64,000 nt of DNA from Mesorhizobium_K sp040049215 (GCF_040049215.1 NZ_JBDZDN010000001.1:2356001-2420000); one strand, 5' to 3'; positions 42,142-52,090 are shown, counted from the stretch's first letter. The notes: generated by a model not told the origin, from the letters alone. Numbers and translations: made by a program.

Positions 42142-42792
42142 GTGGCGCCTGACAGGCCTCCTTTGGAAAAGGAGCCCTTCACCGAGCGACTACTGTTGAA
42201 ACTATGCGACACTCGCGTAGTGGATGGATTGCTGATCGTTGGCTACGGCAAAAGCATGGATCGCGTCGAGTCGGCTTTGTCCCTCATCCGGCTTCACCAT
42301 CCACTACGGTATCAACGGCTGCTGCAAGATGTCAGGCGCGTCTGGTTGAGGCCGCTGATCGGGGCCTCAGGTCGCTTCCATCAGTCTACTTGGACCTGCG
42401 AGATCGACAATCATTTCGTCGTGGAAGACGGGACTACGACGGAAATGGTCGCGTCCGTGATCGTTCATGAAGCCACGCATGCCCGCCTCTGGCGACGCGG
42501 TATTTCTTATGACGAACGTATTCGAAAACGTGTCGAACTCGTCTGTGTCCGGCAAGAACTCGCCTTTTCTGCGAAGCTACCGAATGGGTCGACAATCCGC
42601 GAACAAGCGGAAAGTAGGCTTGCTTATACGCAGCAACTCGATTTGAGCAACGAAGCCAAGCGCGATCGGTTTGGCGACCATTTGGAAAAAGCCTCGTTGG
42701 ATATCGGGCTGCCTCGCTGGGTGGTTAGATTGCTTATGGCTCGTTGGCATCGACGTCGAGAGTCGGCTCGCAGGAAGCGACTTCCCGTCTGA
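42142..42792 (+). CDS. Putative HEXXH metallopeptidase-like protein
   Basis: 216 residues, GTG start 5 bp after the DUF1178 stop. Contains VIVHEATHARLW, a perfect HEXXH zinc motif (His109, Glu110, His113), with Glu132 and Glu139 downstream as candidate third ligands. There is no signal peptide; the C-terminus is Arg-rich (WHRRRESARRKRLPV). Base composition is a little lower in G+C than the housekeeping neighbours, and the gene interrupts the usual DUF1178-ubiG order. No family recognised; zincin activity is inferred from the motif alone. Confidence 0.65.
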   Translation: MAPDRPPLEKEPFTERLLLKLCDTRVVDGLLIVGYGKSMDRVESALSLIRLHHPLRYQRLLQDVRRVWLRPLIGASGRFHQSTWTCEIDNHFVVEDGTTTEMVASVIVHEATHARLWRRGISYDERIRKRVELVCVRQELAFSAKLPNGSTIREQAESRLAYTQQLDLSNEAKRDRFGDHLEKASLDIGLPRWVVRLLMARWHRRRESARRKRLPV

Positions 42793-42885
42793 ATAGAACT
42801 TTCTGGTGTCTGCGTTAGCCTGGCTCATTGCGCGCCACCTGACTGCGACTGTTCGCCGGCTGGAATAACCGCTTAACCAGCCGCG

Positions 42886-43771
42886 ATGAACACCCTTTGG
42901 AATTCGGCCTTCACCCTGCTTGCCGTCACCGGGGCCCTGCTCGGCCTGTCGCTGCCTTTCGGCAAGATAGCCACGGAGACCGGCGTCCCGCCAGTCGTCT
43001 GGGCCTTCGTCATCTCGGCCGGCGGCGGAGGGGCGATCTTCGTCGCGATGCTGCTGCAGGGCCAGCGCGTAAGGCTCACCGGCCGCAAGCTGCGCTATTT
43101 CTTCATCACCGCGGCGATCACCTACGCGCTCCCCAACCTTTTGTTGTTCTCCGTCATGCCGCATGTCGGGGCAGGCTATGCCGGCATCATGTATACGCTG
43201 CGCCGATCGCGACGCTGGTGCTTTCGATGCTGTTCGGCGTGCGCAAGCCCAAGCTGCTCGGCATTTTGGGCATCGCCATCGGCTTCGTCGGTGCGGTGAT
43301 GGTGGCGACGGCCCGCGGCCAGCTCGGCGAACCTGCGGCATTTTTCTGGGTGGCGATCGCGCTCATCATTCCGCTCAGCCTCGCATGCGGCAACATCTAC
43401 CGGACGGTCGACTGGCCGGAAGACGCCTCGCCGATGGAACTCGCCGTCGGCAGCAACCTCGCGGCGGCCCTCATCCTGCTCGCCGGCATAGCGTTTCCGC
43501 CGGGCCTCGGCACGATCGGCGCGCTGGCCGAAGTTCCGCTGGTGACATCAGCGCAGATCGCGGCGTCCGCGCTGATGTTTGCTGTCTTCTTCCGACTGCA
43601 GGTGGTCGGCGGGCCGGTCTATCTCAGCCAGATCGGCTATGTGGCCGCGGCGGTCGGGCTTTTCTCCGGACGCTTTTCCTCGGCGAACGCTACGGGCTTC
43701 TGACCTGGTTGGGTGCGGTCATCATCGTCGTCGGCGTGGTGGTGACCACAAAGGCGCAGGCGAAGGGTTGA
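42886..43771 (+). pseudogene. EamA/DMT transporter disrupted by two frameshifts
   Basis: A full-length EamA protein is spread over three frames. Frame one covers residues 1 to about 105 (MNTLWNSAFTLLAVTG to GYAGIMYTL); near 43200 one base is missing and the second frame continues with PIATLVLSMLFGVRKPK to AAAVGLFSG. Near 43665-43675 a second base is missing and the third frame finishes with LFLGERYGLLTWLGAVII. Homology across the junctions is continuous, so this was recently one gene of about 295 codons. It is a pseudogene, or the assembly has two indels in GC-rich sequence. Confidence 0.85.
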
Positions 43772-43785
43772 TGAACCGCTCCAGA

Positions 43786-45531
43786 TCAGAGCCCTGCGCG
43801 AATCAGACCCTCAATGTATCTGGCGCGGTCCTCCGGCCGTACTATTGGATGGTATTTCTCAACCCAGGCGACGCTTATGCTGGGTTGCAGGCGACGGCAT
43901 TCGGAGAGAGCCATGCGCGCAAGATCCGACTCACCGGCAAGACCTGCGGCGGCGGCAAGCGTGCGCCATGCCGTTCCAAAATTCGGCCGCATCTGGACCG
44001 CCCGGCGCTCGCATGTGATCGCTTCCGCGTAGTGTCCGGCGATGAAGTGACACAGACCTTCGACCGATAGGTTTGCTGCCTGCGTATGATCGCGGGGGCT
44101 CAAACGGGTCGCGATTTCCAGTTGTCGAAGACCGTCTTCCGCCAAGCCGCCGTAACCGTAGGCAACCCCGAGGATCACCCGCGCGAACGCAAAATTTGGA
44201 TTGCGGTGCAGGGCCTCGGTGAGTTCTTCAACGGCGGGCCCGGGACGCCTGGAGAACGTATAGGCGTAGCCCGCGGCGCAATGAGCCCAAGGATCATCAG
44301 GATCGAGGTCGATCGCTCGTTGCGCCAGGGCCAGGCTGTCGGCGATGCCGCGTTCATAGTCGATATTGCCGAGAACCACCCTGGTGGCCAGCGCCCAGGC
44401 AAGCAGGCTATGCGCGCGTGCATAGGATGGATCGAGCTCGATCGCCCGCTTGAGGAGGTTAATACCGCCATCTTCGTCTTGGACCACCCACGTCCAGATT
44501 TGGGGCATCGCACGAACGACGCAGCCCCAGGCGTCGAGGCTTTCCGGAGGTCTGCTCTGCAGGCGCAGTTCTTCGGCGGCGTAGAGCTGGGGCTCGATGG
44601 CCGCAACGACACTCGCGGTGATCTCGTCCTGAACCGTGAATATCTCGGACGCTGGTCTATCGTAGCGCTCCGCCCAGATGTGATTGCCGGTGGCGGCATC
44701 TATCAGTTGCCCCGTCACCCGCAATTGATCGCCGGCCTTCCGGACGCTGCCCTCCAGCACATATCGGACGGCTAGCTCGCGCGCTATCTGCCGGACGTCG
44801 GACGTTTTTCCTTTGTAGCTAAACGTGGAGTTCCGCGCGATGACAAAGAAACCGCGTAGTTTGGAAAGCGCCGTGATGATGTCTTCCGCGATACCGTCTC
44901 CAAAATAGTCCTGATCGGGTTGTCCGCTGAGATTCTGAAAAGGGAGGACTGCGATCGACGGCTTGGTTGTTGAAGGGAGCCGAGTGCTTCCGGCCGGCTG
45001 CGAGAACCGCGCGGGCAGCAGGCGGAAGGCACGAACAGGCCGAGCGATGTTTTTGAGCGTCTGCTCGCCAATGTCCTCGAAGGATAGATCCACCTTGCCA
45101 GCCACGTCGTCGTGAACGCGAGCCGACACGCAGATCCCTCCCGGGTCGGCTATACCCTCGAGCCGCGCGGCGATGTTGACCCCATCGCCAAGGATGTCTC
45201 CGTTCTGTTCGACAACGTCGCCGACATTTATGCCGATGCGAAATTGGATAGGCGGCACGTCGGACGCTGCCGCGTTGAGGGTGGCGATTTCATTCTGAAT
45301 CTCCGAGGCGCAACGCACGGCGTCGACTGCACTGGAAAATTGGGCGAGCAGGCCGTCACCGGTGGTTTTGAAGATGCGGCCGCGGTGCCGGGCTATTGAG
45401 GGCACCAAAACATTCTGTCCACATCCATTCAGCCGGAGTATCGTGCCCTCTTCGTCGATTTCCATGAGGCGACTGAATCCGACCGCGTCCGCTGCAAGGA
45501 TCGCTGACAATTTCCGTTCCAAAGGGCTCAT
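43786..45531 (-). CDS. Class III adenylate/guanylate cyclase with TPR C-terminus
   Basis: 581 residues from ATG 45531; a 29-codon upstream extension is less convincing. N-terminal cyclase catalytic domain (about 1-165): LAADAVGFSRLMEIDEEGT with the metal Asp, KTTGDGLLAQF, FRIGINVGDV and DGVNIAARLEGIADPGG. A middle domain (IAVLPFQNLSGQPDQDYFGD) of the TolB-like/adenylate-cyclase-associated type follows, then several TPR repeats (LDPDDPWAHCAAGYAYTFS and so on). This architecture is abundant in rhizobia. Convergent with the disrupted transporter; 15 bp between. Confidence 0.92.
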   Translation of the reverse strand: MSPLERKLSAILAADAVGFSRLMEIDEEGTILRLNGCGQNVLVPSIARHRGRIFKTTGDGLLAQFSSAVDAVRCASEIQNEIATLNAAASDVPPIQFRIGINVGDVVEQNGDILGDGVNIAARLEGIADPGGICVSARVHDDVAGKVDLSFEDIGEQTLKNIARPVRAFRLLPARFSQPAGSTRLPSTTKPSIAVLPFQNLSGQPDQDYFGDGIAEDIITALSKLRGFFVIARNSTFSYKGKTSDVRQIARELAVRYVLEGSVRKAGDQLRVTGQLIDAATGNHIWAERYDRPASEIFTVQDEITASVVAAIEPQLYAAEELRLQSRPPESLDAWGCVVRAMPQIWTWVVQDEDGGINLLKRAIELDPSYARAHSLLAWALATRVVLGNIDYERGIADSLALAQRAIDLDPDDPWAHCAAGYAYTFSRRPGPAVEELTEALHRNPNFAFARVILGVAYGYGGLAEDGLRQLEIATRLSPRDHTQAANLSVEGLCHFIAGHYAEAITCERRAVQMRPNFGTAWRTLAAAAGLAGESDLARMALSECRRLQPSISVAWVEKYHPIVRPEDRARYIEGLIRAGL

Positions 45532-45819
45532 GGTAAGCTCACTTTCGAAATCGGTTGGCCAATCTATTGACCGGCGGACCATGCGATCGAACGAAATGCG
45601 AGGCGTCGCTAGGTCCACGTGTGAGGGCTCACGACCGGGTCATGGTTGCCTTCCGTTGCCGGTAGATATTTTCATGATATAGCCGTTGCCCGCAAGGGAA
45701 GCTAAGCTCGCGTCCCCCACGCATCCGCAACGGGTGGGGATTTGCGGACGTGGTTCTGCCTGCGCCCGGCGCAGCAGGCCCAAGGGGTGGGGAAGGCCAC
45801 CTAGAGGACGCGGCGGTGC

Positions 45820-46569
45820 CTAGACTCCCGTCTTCTCCGCCAGCAGCATATAGTTGACGTCCATGTCCTTCGTCCGCTGCCAGCGGTCGGCAAGCGGGTT
45901 GTAGGAGACTCCGGTGCGGTCGTATATCGCCATGCCGGCCTCGGCCAGCGCCTTCTCGAGCTCGTCCGGGCGCACCAGCTTTTCGTACTGGTGCGTGCCC
46001 TTCGGCAGCCAGCGCAATAGATATTCGGCGCCGACGATCGCCAGCCCCAGCGCCTTCAGGGTGCGGTTGATGGTGGCCACGAACATGATGCCGCCCGGCT
46101 TCACCATCTCGGCGCATCTTGCGATGAACAGACCGACATCGGCGACATGCTCGACCACTTCCATATTGAGCACGACGTCGAATTTCTCGCCGGCGTCGGC
46201 GAGGTCTTCCGCCGTCGCCGCACGGTAGTCGATTGTGACGCGGGACTCGGCGGCATGGAGCTTGGCGACCTCGATGTTTGTTTCAGACGGATCGACCCCG
46301 ACCACCTGCGCGCCAAGCCGCGCCATCGGCTCGCAGAGCAGGCCGCCGCCGCAGCCTATGTCGAGGAAGCGCAGCCCTTCGAAGGGTCTTGCCGCGTGCG
46401 GGTCGCGGCCGAAGCGCGCCGCCACCTGGTCGCGTATATAGGCAAGCCGCACCGGGTTGAACTTGTGCAGCGGGCGGAACTTGCCGTTCGGATCCCACCA
46501 TTCGGCGGCCATCGCCGAAAAACGCGCCACCTCGGCATCGTCGATCGTCGTCCGTCTCGCGTCGGCCAT
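45820..46569 (-). CDS. ubiG: Ubiquinone biosynthesis O-methyltransferase UbiG
   Basis: Carries out both O-methylations in ubiquinone biosynthesis. 249 residues starting MADARRTTIDDAEVARFSA; AAEWWDPNGKFRPLHKFNPVR is a UbiG hallmark, then SAM motif LDIGCGGGLLCEPMARLGA, VVGVDPSETNIEVAK, DVVLNMEVVEHVAD and LPKGTHQYEKLVRPDEL. Divergent from the DUF5939 cyclase gene with a 180 bp shared region. Confidence 0.97.
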   Translation of the reverse strand: MADARRTTIDDAEVARFSAMAAEWWDPNGKFRPLHKFNPVRLAYIRDQVAARFGRDPHAARPFEGLRFLDIGCGGGLLCEPMARLGAQVVGVDPSETNIEVAKLHAAESRVTIDYRAATAEDLADAGEKFDVVLNMEVVEHVADVGLFIARCAEMVKPGGIMFVATINRTLKALGLAIVGAEYLLRWLPKGTHQYEKLVRPDELEKALAEAGMAIYDRTGVSYNPLADRWQRTKDMDVNYMLLAEKTGV

Positions 46570-46749
46570 CTAACGCTCCCTTCGCGGTAACGAAGTCGGG
46601 CGCTGACGTAACAAAGTCAAGGCCGGATCGAACAATCGAAAGCAGCCACGCCTGTGTCAGCTTTGATTGCGATAGTGATGGCGGTAGGGTTCTTCGGGGT
46701 ATAAAGTTCGCCAGCTTTGCCGGTAGCGCATTCCTGTTGGGAGAAAGCC

Positions 46750-48159
46750 ATGAGCGAAGCACGAGACCTTTTTTCGCTGCTGCGGCAGTCGGCGGACGGC
46801 GGCGCGGTCGATGCCATCGAGCGGCTCGTCGACGAGGGCATGGACCATCAGCTCTGCCGCATCAATCCGCTGGCCTTCGCAGCCAGGAACGGGCTTGACG
46901 AGGAGACGGCGGTCGCCGCCTTCCTGCATGCGACGCGCATCGGCATGTTCGACATTGCCTGGAACGTGCTTTGTCCGGGCTGCGGCGGCGTGCTCGACAC
47001 CAATGCGACGCTGAAGACGGTGCAGAAGGACCAGTATACCTGCGCGCTCTGCGCCGGTTCCTACGAACCGACGCTCGACGAGATGGTCGACGTCACCTTC
47101 ACCGTCAGCCCGCGTGTGCGCCGGATCGCGGCGCACACCCCGCACGAATTGGCGCTTACGGAATATTTCCGCCAGATGTACTGGGGCTCCGGCGTCGACC
47201 TGCCCGAGCAAGGCTACGAGGTGGCCGTCGAGGATTTCGTCGTCGACCATCTCGAGCTTGCGCCCGGCGAAAAAGGCGCGCTGGCGATCCAGCTTCCCGC
47301 CGAGTTCATCATCGTCTTCGAGCCGGTCACCCATTCCGCGCAGTTCATCGACGTCAAGGGCGAGCCGACGCGGGAACGCCAGACCCTGTCGCTGACCTAT
47401 GACCGAGACCACATCCACAACCAGACGCTGGAGATGCAGCCCGGACCGCTGCGCATTGCCCTGGAGAACCGCACCGACACGCGCGTTTTGCCGACGGTCT
47501 GCATCGCCGGAGAGGCGCTGCATGGCCTGCTCGGCAAGCGCCGTCCCTTCCTCACCGCCAAGCGCCTGCTGTCGAACCAGACTTTCCGCGACCTCTACCG
47601 GACCGACACGCTGGATGTGGACCAGCGGCTGAGGATCACCAGCCTGACCTTCCTGTTCACCGATTTGCGCGGCTCGACCGAGCTCTACGAGCGGGTCGGG
47701 GACCTGGTCGCCTTCGATCTCGTCAGGGCGCATTTCCACGTGCTTCACGAGATCGTCGCGGCGGAAGCCGGCGCCGTCGTCAAGACGATCGGCGACGCGG
47801 TGATGGCGACGTTCCCGACGCCGGACCGCGCCGTTGCCGCCGCCATCAGGATGCGCGACGCGATGATGGATTTGAACGCGAAGAACGGCCGCGAGGATCT
47901 CCTGCTCAAGATCGGCGTGCATGAGGGGCCGTGCATCGCGGTGACGCTCAACGAGCGCCAGGACTATTTCGGCCAGACGGTCAACATCGCCTCGCGCGTG
48001 CAGGGGCTCGCCAATTCGCAGTCGATCTTCGCGACCGGCGCGGTCGTCGAAGACAAGAAGACGATCGATCTGCTGAAAAGCAAGGCTTTGACGCCGCAGT
48101 CCAACAATGTGTCGCTGAGGGGCATCGAGCGGGAAGTGCTGGTCTACGCGATACCCTGA
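46750..48159 (+). CDS. DUF5939 + class III nucleotide cyclase
   Basis: 469 residues from ATG 46750. The N-terminal DUF5939 domain (about 1-240) has a zinc-ribbon-like pair C75-P-G-C78 and C98-A-L-C101 and FDIAWNVLCPGCGGVLDTN. The C-terminal cyclase domain (about 290-465) has LTFLFTDLRGSTELYERVGD with two metal Asp residues, KTIGDAVMATFPTPDRAVAA and DYFGQTVNIASRVQGLA. The product (cAMP or cGMP) is not settled from sequence. It is the second cyclase within 5 kb and divergent from ubiG. A strong hairpin follows. Confidence 0.92.
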   Translation: MSEARDLFSLLRQSADGGAVDAIERLVDEGMDHQLCRINPLAFAARNGLDEETAVAAFLHATRIGMFDIAWNVLCPGCGGVLDTNATLKTVQKDQYTCALCAGSYEPTLDEMVDVTFTVSPRVRRIAAHTPHELALTEYFRQMYWGSGVDLPEQGYEVAVEDFVVDHLELAPGEKGALAIQLPAEFIIVFEPVTHSAQFIDVKGEPTRERQTLSLTYDRDHIHNQTLEMQPGPLRIALENRTDTRVLPTVCIAGEALHGLLGKRRPFLTAKRLLSNQTFRDLYRTDTLDVDQRLRITSLTFLFTDLRGSTELYERVGDLVAFDLVRAHFHVLHEIVAAEAGAVVKTIGDAVMATFPTPDRAVAAAIRMRDAMMDLNAKNGREDLLLKIGVHEGPCIAVTLNERQDYFGQTVNIASRVQGLANSQSIFATGAVVEDKKTIDLLKSKALTPQSNNVSLRGIEREVLVYAIP

Positions 48160-48166
48160 AGCGTGC

Positions 48167-48189
48167 CGCGCCCAATCGGATTGGGCGCG
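48167..48189 (+). terminator. Hairpin terminator after the DUF5939 cyclase
   Basis: An almost perfect 11-bp stem (CGCGCCCAATC/GATTGGGCGCG) with minimal loop lies 7 bp beyond the stop codon, followed by ACCCCCTTTA. Confidence 0.65.
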
Positions 48190-48364
48190 ACCCCCTTTAG
48201 CCGGCGCGGCCCGAGCCTGCGTCCCCCACGCGTCCACCCTTGCCTGTGCTTGGCCTATTGGATATGGAGGCCGCGCAACCAGCGGGCCGTTCCGGTCCGC
48301 CTGCATCTCCAGCAATTCCGGGACCAAGCCCGGGATTTCAACCCGGCCAAGGCATCCGGCTTCC

Positions 48365-49639
48365 ATGGCGCGCATCGTGATGAAATTCGGCGGGACCTCC
48401 GTGGCCGACATCGGCCGCATCCGCAACGTCGCGCGCCACGTCAAGCGCGAGGTCGACGCCGGCCACGAGGTCGCGGTCGTGGTCTCGGCCATGGCCGGCA
48501 AGACCAATGAACTGGTCGGCTGGGTTCGCGAGGCGTCGAGGGCCGAAGGCTCCAACCTCAACATCTACGATGCCAGGGAATATGACGCCGTGGTGGCCTC
48601 GGGCGAGCAGGTGACGTCGGGGCTGCTGGCGCTCGTTCTGCAGTCGGTGGGCGTCGACGCGCGCTCCTGGCAGGGCTGGCAGGTGCCGGTCCGCACCGAC
48701 AACGCCCATGGCGCCGCGCGCATCCAGGAGATCGACGGCGCGGAGCTGATCAGGCGGTTCGGGATCGGCCAGGTGGCCGTGGTTTCGGGATTCCAGGGCA
48801 TCGGGCCGGACAACCGCATCGCGACGCTCGGCCGCGGCGGCTCCGACACCAGCGCGGTCGCCATCGCCGCGGCCGTCAAGGCCGACCGCTGCGACATCTA
48901 CACCGACGTCGACGGCGTCTATACCACCGACCCGCGTATCGAGCCGAAGGCGCGCCGCCTGCCGAAGATTTCCTTCGAGGAAATGCTCGAGATGGCCTCG
49001 CTCGGCGCCAAGGTGCTTCAGGTCCGCTCTGTCGAGCTTGCCATGGTGCACAAGGTGCGTACCTTCGTGCGCTCCTCTTTCGACGACCCGGACGCGCCGG
49101 GAATGGGCGATCTTCTCAACCCGCCCGGCACCCTTATTTGTGACGAGGATGAAATCGTGGAACAGCAAGTCGTCACCGGTATCGCCTACGCCAAGGACGA
49201 AGCCCAGATATCGCTGAGGCGCGTGGCCGACCGGCCGGGCGTGGCGGGGGGTATCTTCGGGCCGCTCGCCGAGGCCAACATCAATGTCGACATGATCGTC
49301 CAGAACATCTCCGAGGACGGCAAGTCGACCGACATGACCTTCACCGTGCCCTCGGGCGACGTGGACAAGGCGCTCGCCGTGCTCGACAGGGTCAAGCAGA
49401 CGGTCGGTTTCGACGTGATCCAGCACGACGAGGGCATGTCGAAAGTGTCTGTCATCGGCATCGGCATGCGCAGCCACGCCGGCGTCGCCGCCACCGCCTT
49501 CAATGCGCTCGCCGAGAAATCGATCAACATCCGGGCGATCACCACCTCGGAAATCAAGATCTCGATCCTGATCGACGGCCCGTACACCGAATTGGCGGTG
49601 CGGACTTTGCATTCCGTCTACGGTCTCGATAAGCAGTAA
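48365..49639 (+). CDS. lysC: Aspartate kinase
   Basis: Phosphorylates aspartate, the first step to lysine, threonine and methionine. 424 residues with KFGGTSV at 7-13, GEQVTSGLLAL, TLGRGGSDTSAVAIAAA and DVDGVYTTDPRIEPKARRL in the kinase domain, and two C-terminal ACT domains (about 265-424) for feedback control, including NISEDGKSTDMTFTVP and VIGIGMRSHAGVAATAF. Followed by ptsP, prfA and prmC as in most rhizobia. The 205 bp upstream hold a terminator and no gene. Confidence 0.96.
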   Translation: MARIVMKFGGTSVADIGRIRNVARHVKREVDAGHEVAVVVSAMAGKTNELVGWVREASRAEGSNLNIYDAREYDAVVASGEQVTSGLLALVLQSVGVDARSWQGWQVPVRTDNAHGAARIQEIDGAELIRRFGIGQVAVVSGFQGIGPDNRIATLGRGGSDTSAVAIAAAVKADRCDIYTDVDGVYTTDPRIEPKARRLPKISFEEMLEMASLGAKVLQVRSVELAMVHKVRTFVRSSFDDPDAPGMGDLLNPPGTLICDEDEIVEQQVVTGIAYAKDEAQISLRRVADRPGVAGGIFGPLAEANINVDMIVQNISEDGKSTDMTFTVPSGDVDKALAVLDRVKQTVGFDVIQHDEGMSKVSVIGIGMRSHAGVAATAFNALAEKSINIRAITTSEIKISILIDGPYTELAVRTLHSVYGLDKQ

Positions 49640-49735
49640 CAGACCAGTATTCTCTGGTTATTTGGCCGGGCCTGTTCCGGCAGTAGTGTCGTTCGGGAGC
49701 GACTCGTTGAGTCGCGCCCAGGGAGAGCCGCCTTT

Positions 49736-52006
49736 ATGCGTGACATGGCCGCGGGCCCGCGCGTTCTGTTGAAACGGCTCCGCGAGCTGATGGCGGAGGC
49801 GCTCGAGCCGCAGGAGCGGCTCGACCGCATCGTGCACGACATCGCCCAGAACATGGTAGCCGAGGTCTGCTCGCTCTATGTGCTGCGCGCCGACTCGGTG
49901 CTCGAACTCTACGCCACAGAAGGTCTGAACCCCGGCTCGGTGCACCTGGCGCAGCTGCAGCTTGGCCAGGGCCTCGTCGGCACCATCGCGGCAAGCGCCC
50001 GCGCGCTCAACCTGCCCGACGCCCAGCAGCACCCCGCCTTCGCCTACCTGCCGGAGACGGGCGAGGAGATATATTCGTCCTTCCTCGGCGTTCCGGTGCT
50101 GAGGGCAGGGCGCACGCTGGGCGTTCTGGTCGTGCAGAACCGCACCAAGCGCCAGTACCGCGACGACGAGGTCGAGGCGCTCGAAACGGCGGCCATGGTC
50201 ATCGCCGAGATGATCGCGGCGGGCGAACTCGCCCGGCTCACCCGGCCGGGGCTCGAGCTCGACCTGCGCCGTCCGGTGAGCTTCACGGGTATTTCCTTCA
50301 ACGACGGCATCGGGCTCGGCCATGTCGTGCTGCACGAGCCGCGCATCGTTGTCACCAACCTGTTCAACGAGGACAGCGACGAGGAGATGCGGCGGCTGGA
50401 GGCCGCGATAGGCTCGCTCAGGCTGTCGATCGACGACATGCTGTCGCGCCGCGACGTCGCCTTCGAGGGCGAGCATCGCGCGGTGCTCGAAGCCTACCGC
50501 ATGTTCGCCAACGACCAGGGCTGGGTGCGCCGGCTGGAGGAGGCGGTGCGCAACGGCCTGACCGCGGAGGCAGCGGTCGAGAAGGTGCAGAGCGACATGC
50601 GCGCGCGCATGATGCACATGACCGACCCGTATCTGCGCGAGCGGATGAGCGATTTCGACGACCTCGCCAACCGGCTCTTGCGCATGCTGATGGGACGCGG
50701 CCCGGACGACGTCGCGTCGGCATTGCCGAAGGATGCCATCATCGTGGCGCGCTCGATGGGGGCGGCCGAACTGCTCGATTATCCGCGCGAGAAGCTGCGC
50801 GGCCTAGTGCTGGAGGACGGAACCGTCACCAGCCACGTCGTCATCGTGGCGCGCGCCATGGGCATTCCCGTCGCCGGCCAGGTGAAGGGCGCCGTCTCCA
50901 TGTCGGAGAATGGCGACGCCATCATCGTCGACGGCGACGAGGGAACCATCCATCTGAGGCCCCAGCCCGACCTCGAGGCGGCCTATGCCGAGAAGGTGCG
51001 GTTTCGCGCGCGCCGGCAGGAGCTTTACCGCGAACTGCGCAAGAAGCCGTCGCAGAGCAAGGACGGCGTCAAGATCGACCTGATGATGAACGCCGGCCTG
51101 GCGGTCGACCTGCCGCAGCTTGCCGAATCGGGCGCCGCCGGCATCGGCCTCTTCCGCACCGAGCTGCAGTTCATGGTCGCCTCGACCTTCCCGCGCGCCG
51201 AGGCCCAGGAAGGGCTCTACCGCGACGTGCTCGATGCGGCGCGCGACAAGCCGGTGACCTTCCGCACCATCGACATCGGCGGCGACAAGATCCTGCCCTA
51301 CTTCAAGAACGTGGCGCATGAGGAGAACCCGGCGCTCGGCTGGCGCGCGATCCGCCTGACGCTCGACCGGCCGGGGCTCCTGCGCACGCAGATACGCGCG
51401 CTGCTCAAGGCCGCCGGCGGGCGCGAACTGCGCGTCATGCTGCCGATGGTCACGGTGCTTTCGGAGATCGCGCAGGCGCGCGAGATCATCGACAAGGAAG
51501 TCAGGCACCTGTCGCGCTTTGCCCACCACCTGCCGACCAGCCTGAAGCTCGGCGCCATGCTCGAAGTGCCGGCGCTGCTCTGGCAGCTCGACGAGTTGAT
51601 GAAGGCGGTCGATTTCGTCTCGGTCGGCTCGAACGATCTGTTCCAGTTCGTCATGGCGGCCGACCGCGGCAACACGCAGCTCTCCGACCGCTTCGACACG
51701 CTGTCGGTGCCGTTCCTGCGCGTGCTGAAGCAGATTGCCGACGCCGGCGAGCGCAACCACACGCCGGTGACGCTGTGCGGCGAGCTTGCCGGCAGGCCGA
51801 TCTCGGCGATGGCGCTGATCGGTCTCGGCTACCGCTCGATCTCGATGTCGCCGGCCTCGATCGGTCCGGTCAAGGCGATGCTGACGGAACTGCCTGTCGG
51901 CGAACTGGAGAAGTTCTTCGAGGAGAATCTCGCCGGCCACGCGGCCAACCTTCCGATGCGCGCGCTGCTGCAGGGTTTCGCCGACGACAGAGGGATACCG
52001 CTGTAG
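49736..52006 (+). CDS. ptsP: PEP-protein phosphotransferase of the nitrogen PTS (EI-Ntr)
   Basis: First enzyme of the PTS-Ntr phosphorelay, which passes phosphate from PEP to NPr and EIIA-Ntr and reports nitrogen status. 756 residues. An N-terminal GAF domain (about 15-160) senses glutamine/2-oxoglutarate in homologues. The central phospho-His domain has TVTSHVVIVARAMGIPVAGQ. The C-terminal PEP-binding barrel has GIGLFRTELQFMV, RTIDIGGDKILPYF, MLPMVTVLSEI, GSNDLFQFVMAADRGN and the catalytic Cys in VTLCGELAG. It lies 96 bp after aspartate kinase. Confidence 0.97.
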   Translation: MRDMAAGPRVLLKRLRELMAEALEPQERLDRIVHDIAQNMVAEVCSLYVLRADSVLELYATEGLNPGSVHLAQLQLGQGLVGTIAASARALNLPDAQQHPAFAYLPETGEEIYSSFLGVPVLRAGRTLGVLVVQNRTKRQYRDDEVEALETAAMVIAEMIAAGELARLTRPGLELDLRRPVSFTGISFNDGIGLGHVVLHEPRIVVTNLFNEDSDEEMRRLEAAIGSLRLSIDDMLSRRDVAFEGEHRAVLEAYRMFANDQGWVRRLEEAVRNGLTAEAAVEKVQSDMRARMMHMTDPYLRERMSDFDDLANRLLRMLMGRGPDDVASALPKDAIIVARSMGAAELLDYPREKLRGLVLEDGTVTSHVVIVARAMGIPVAGQVKGAVSMSENGDAIIVDGDEGTIHLRPQPDLEAAYAEKVRFRARRQELYRELRKKPSQSKDGVKIDLMMNAGLAVDLPQLAESGAAGIGLFRTELQFMVASTFPRAEAQEGLYRDVLDAARDKPVTFRTIDIGGDKILPYFKNVAHEENPALGWRAIRLTLDRPGLLRTQIRALLKAAGGRELRVMLPMVTVLSEIAQAREIIDKEVRHLSRFAHHLPTSLKLGAMLEVPALLWQLDELMKAVDFVSVGSNDLFQFVMAADRGNTQLSDRFDTLSVPFLRVLKQIADAGERNHTPVTLCGELAGRPISAMALIGLGYRSISMSPASIGPVKAMLTELPVGELEKFFEENLAGHAANLPMRALLQGFADDRGIPL

Positions 52007-52090
52007 GCAAAAAGCGAAACGCCCGAGTGACGGCTCGCGCGCCTGTGCGGAAGGTCTTTTTGGCCAACCGGACCCCTCTGAAATAGCTCC

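Noticed and set aside
48219..48231. GCGTCCCCCACGC at 45710 and 48219 as ends of an insertion
   Set aside because: Two copies of a 13-bp GC-rich word with a weak dyad may be chance; no transposase or target duplication is present.
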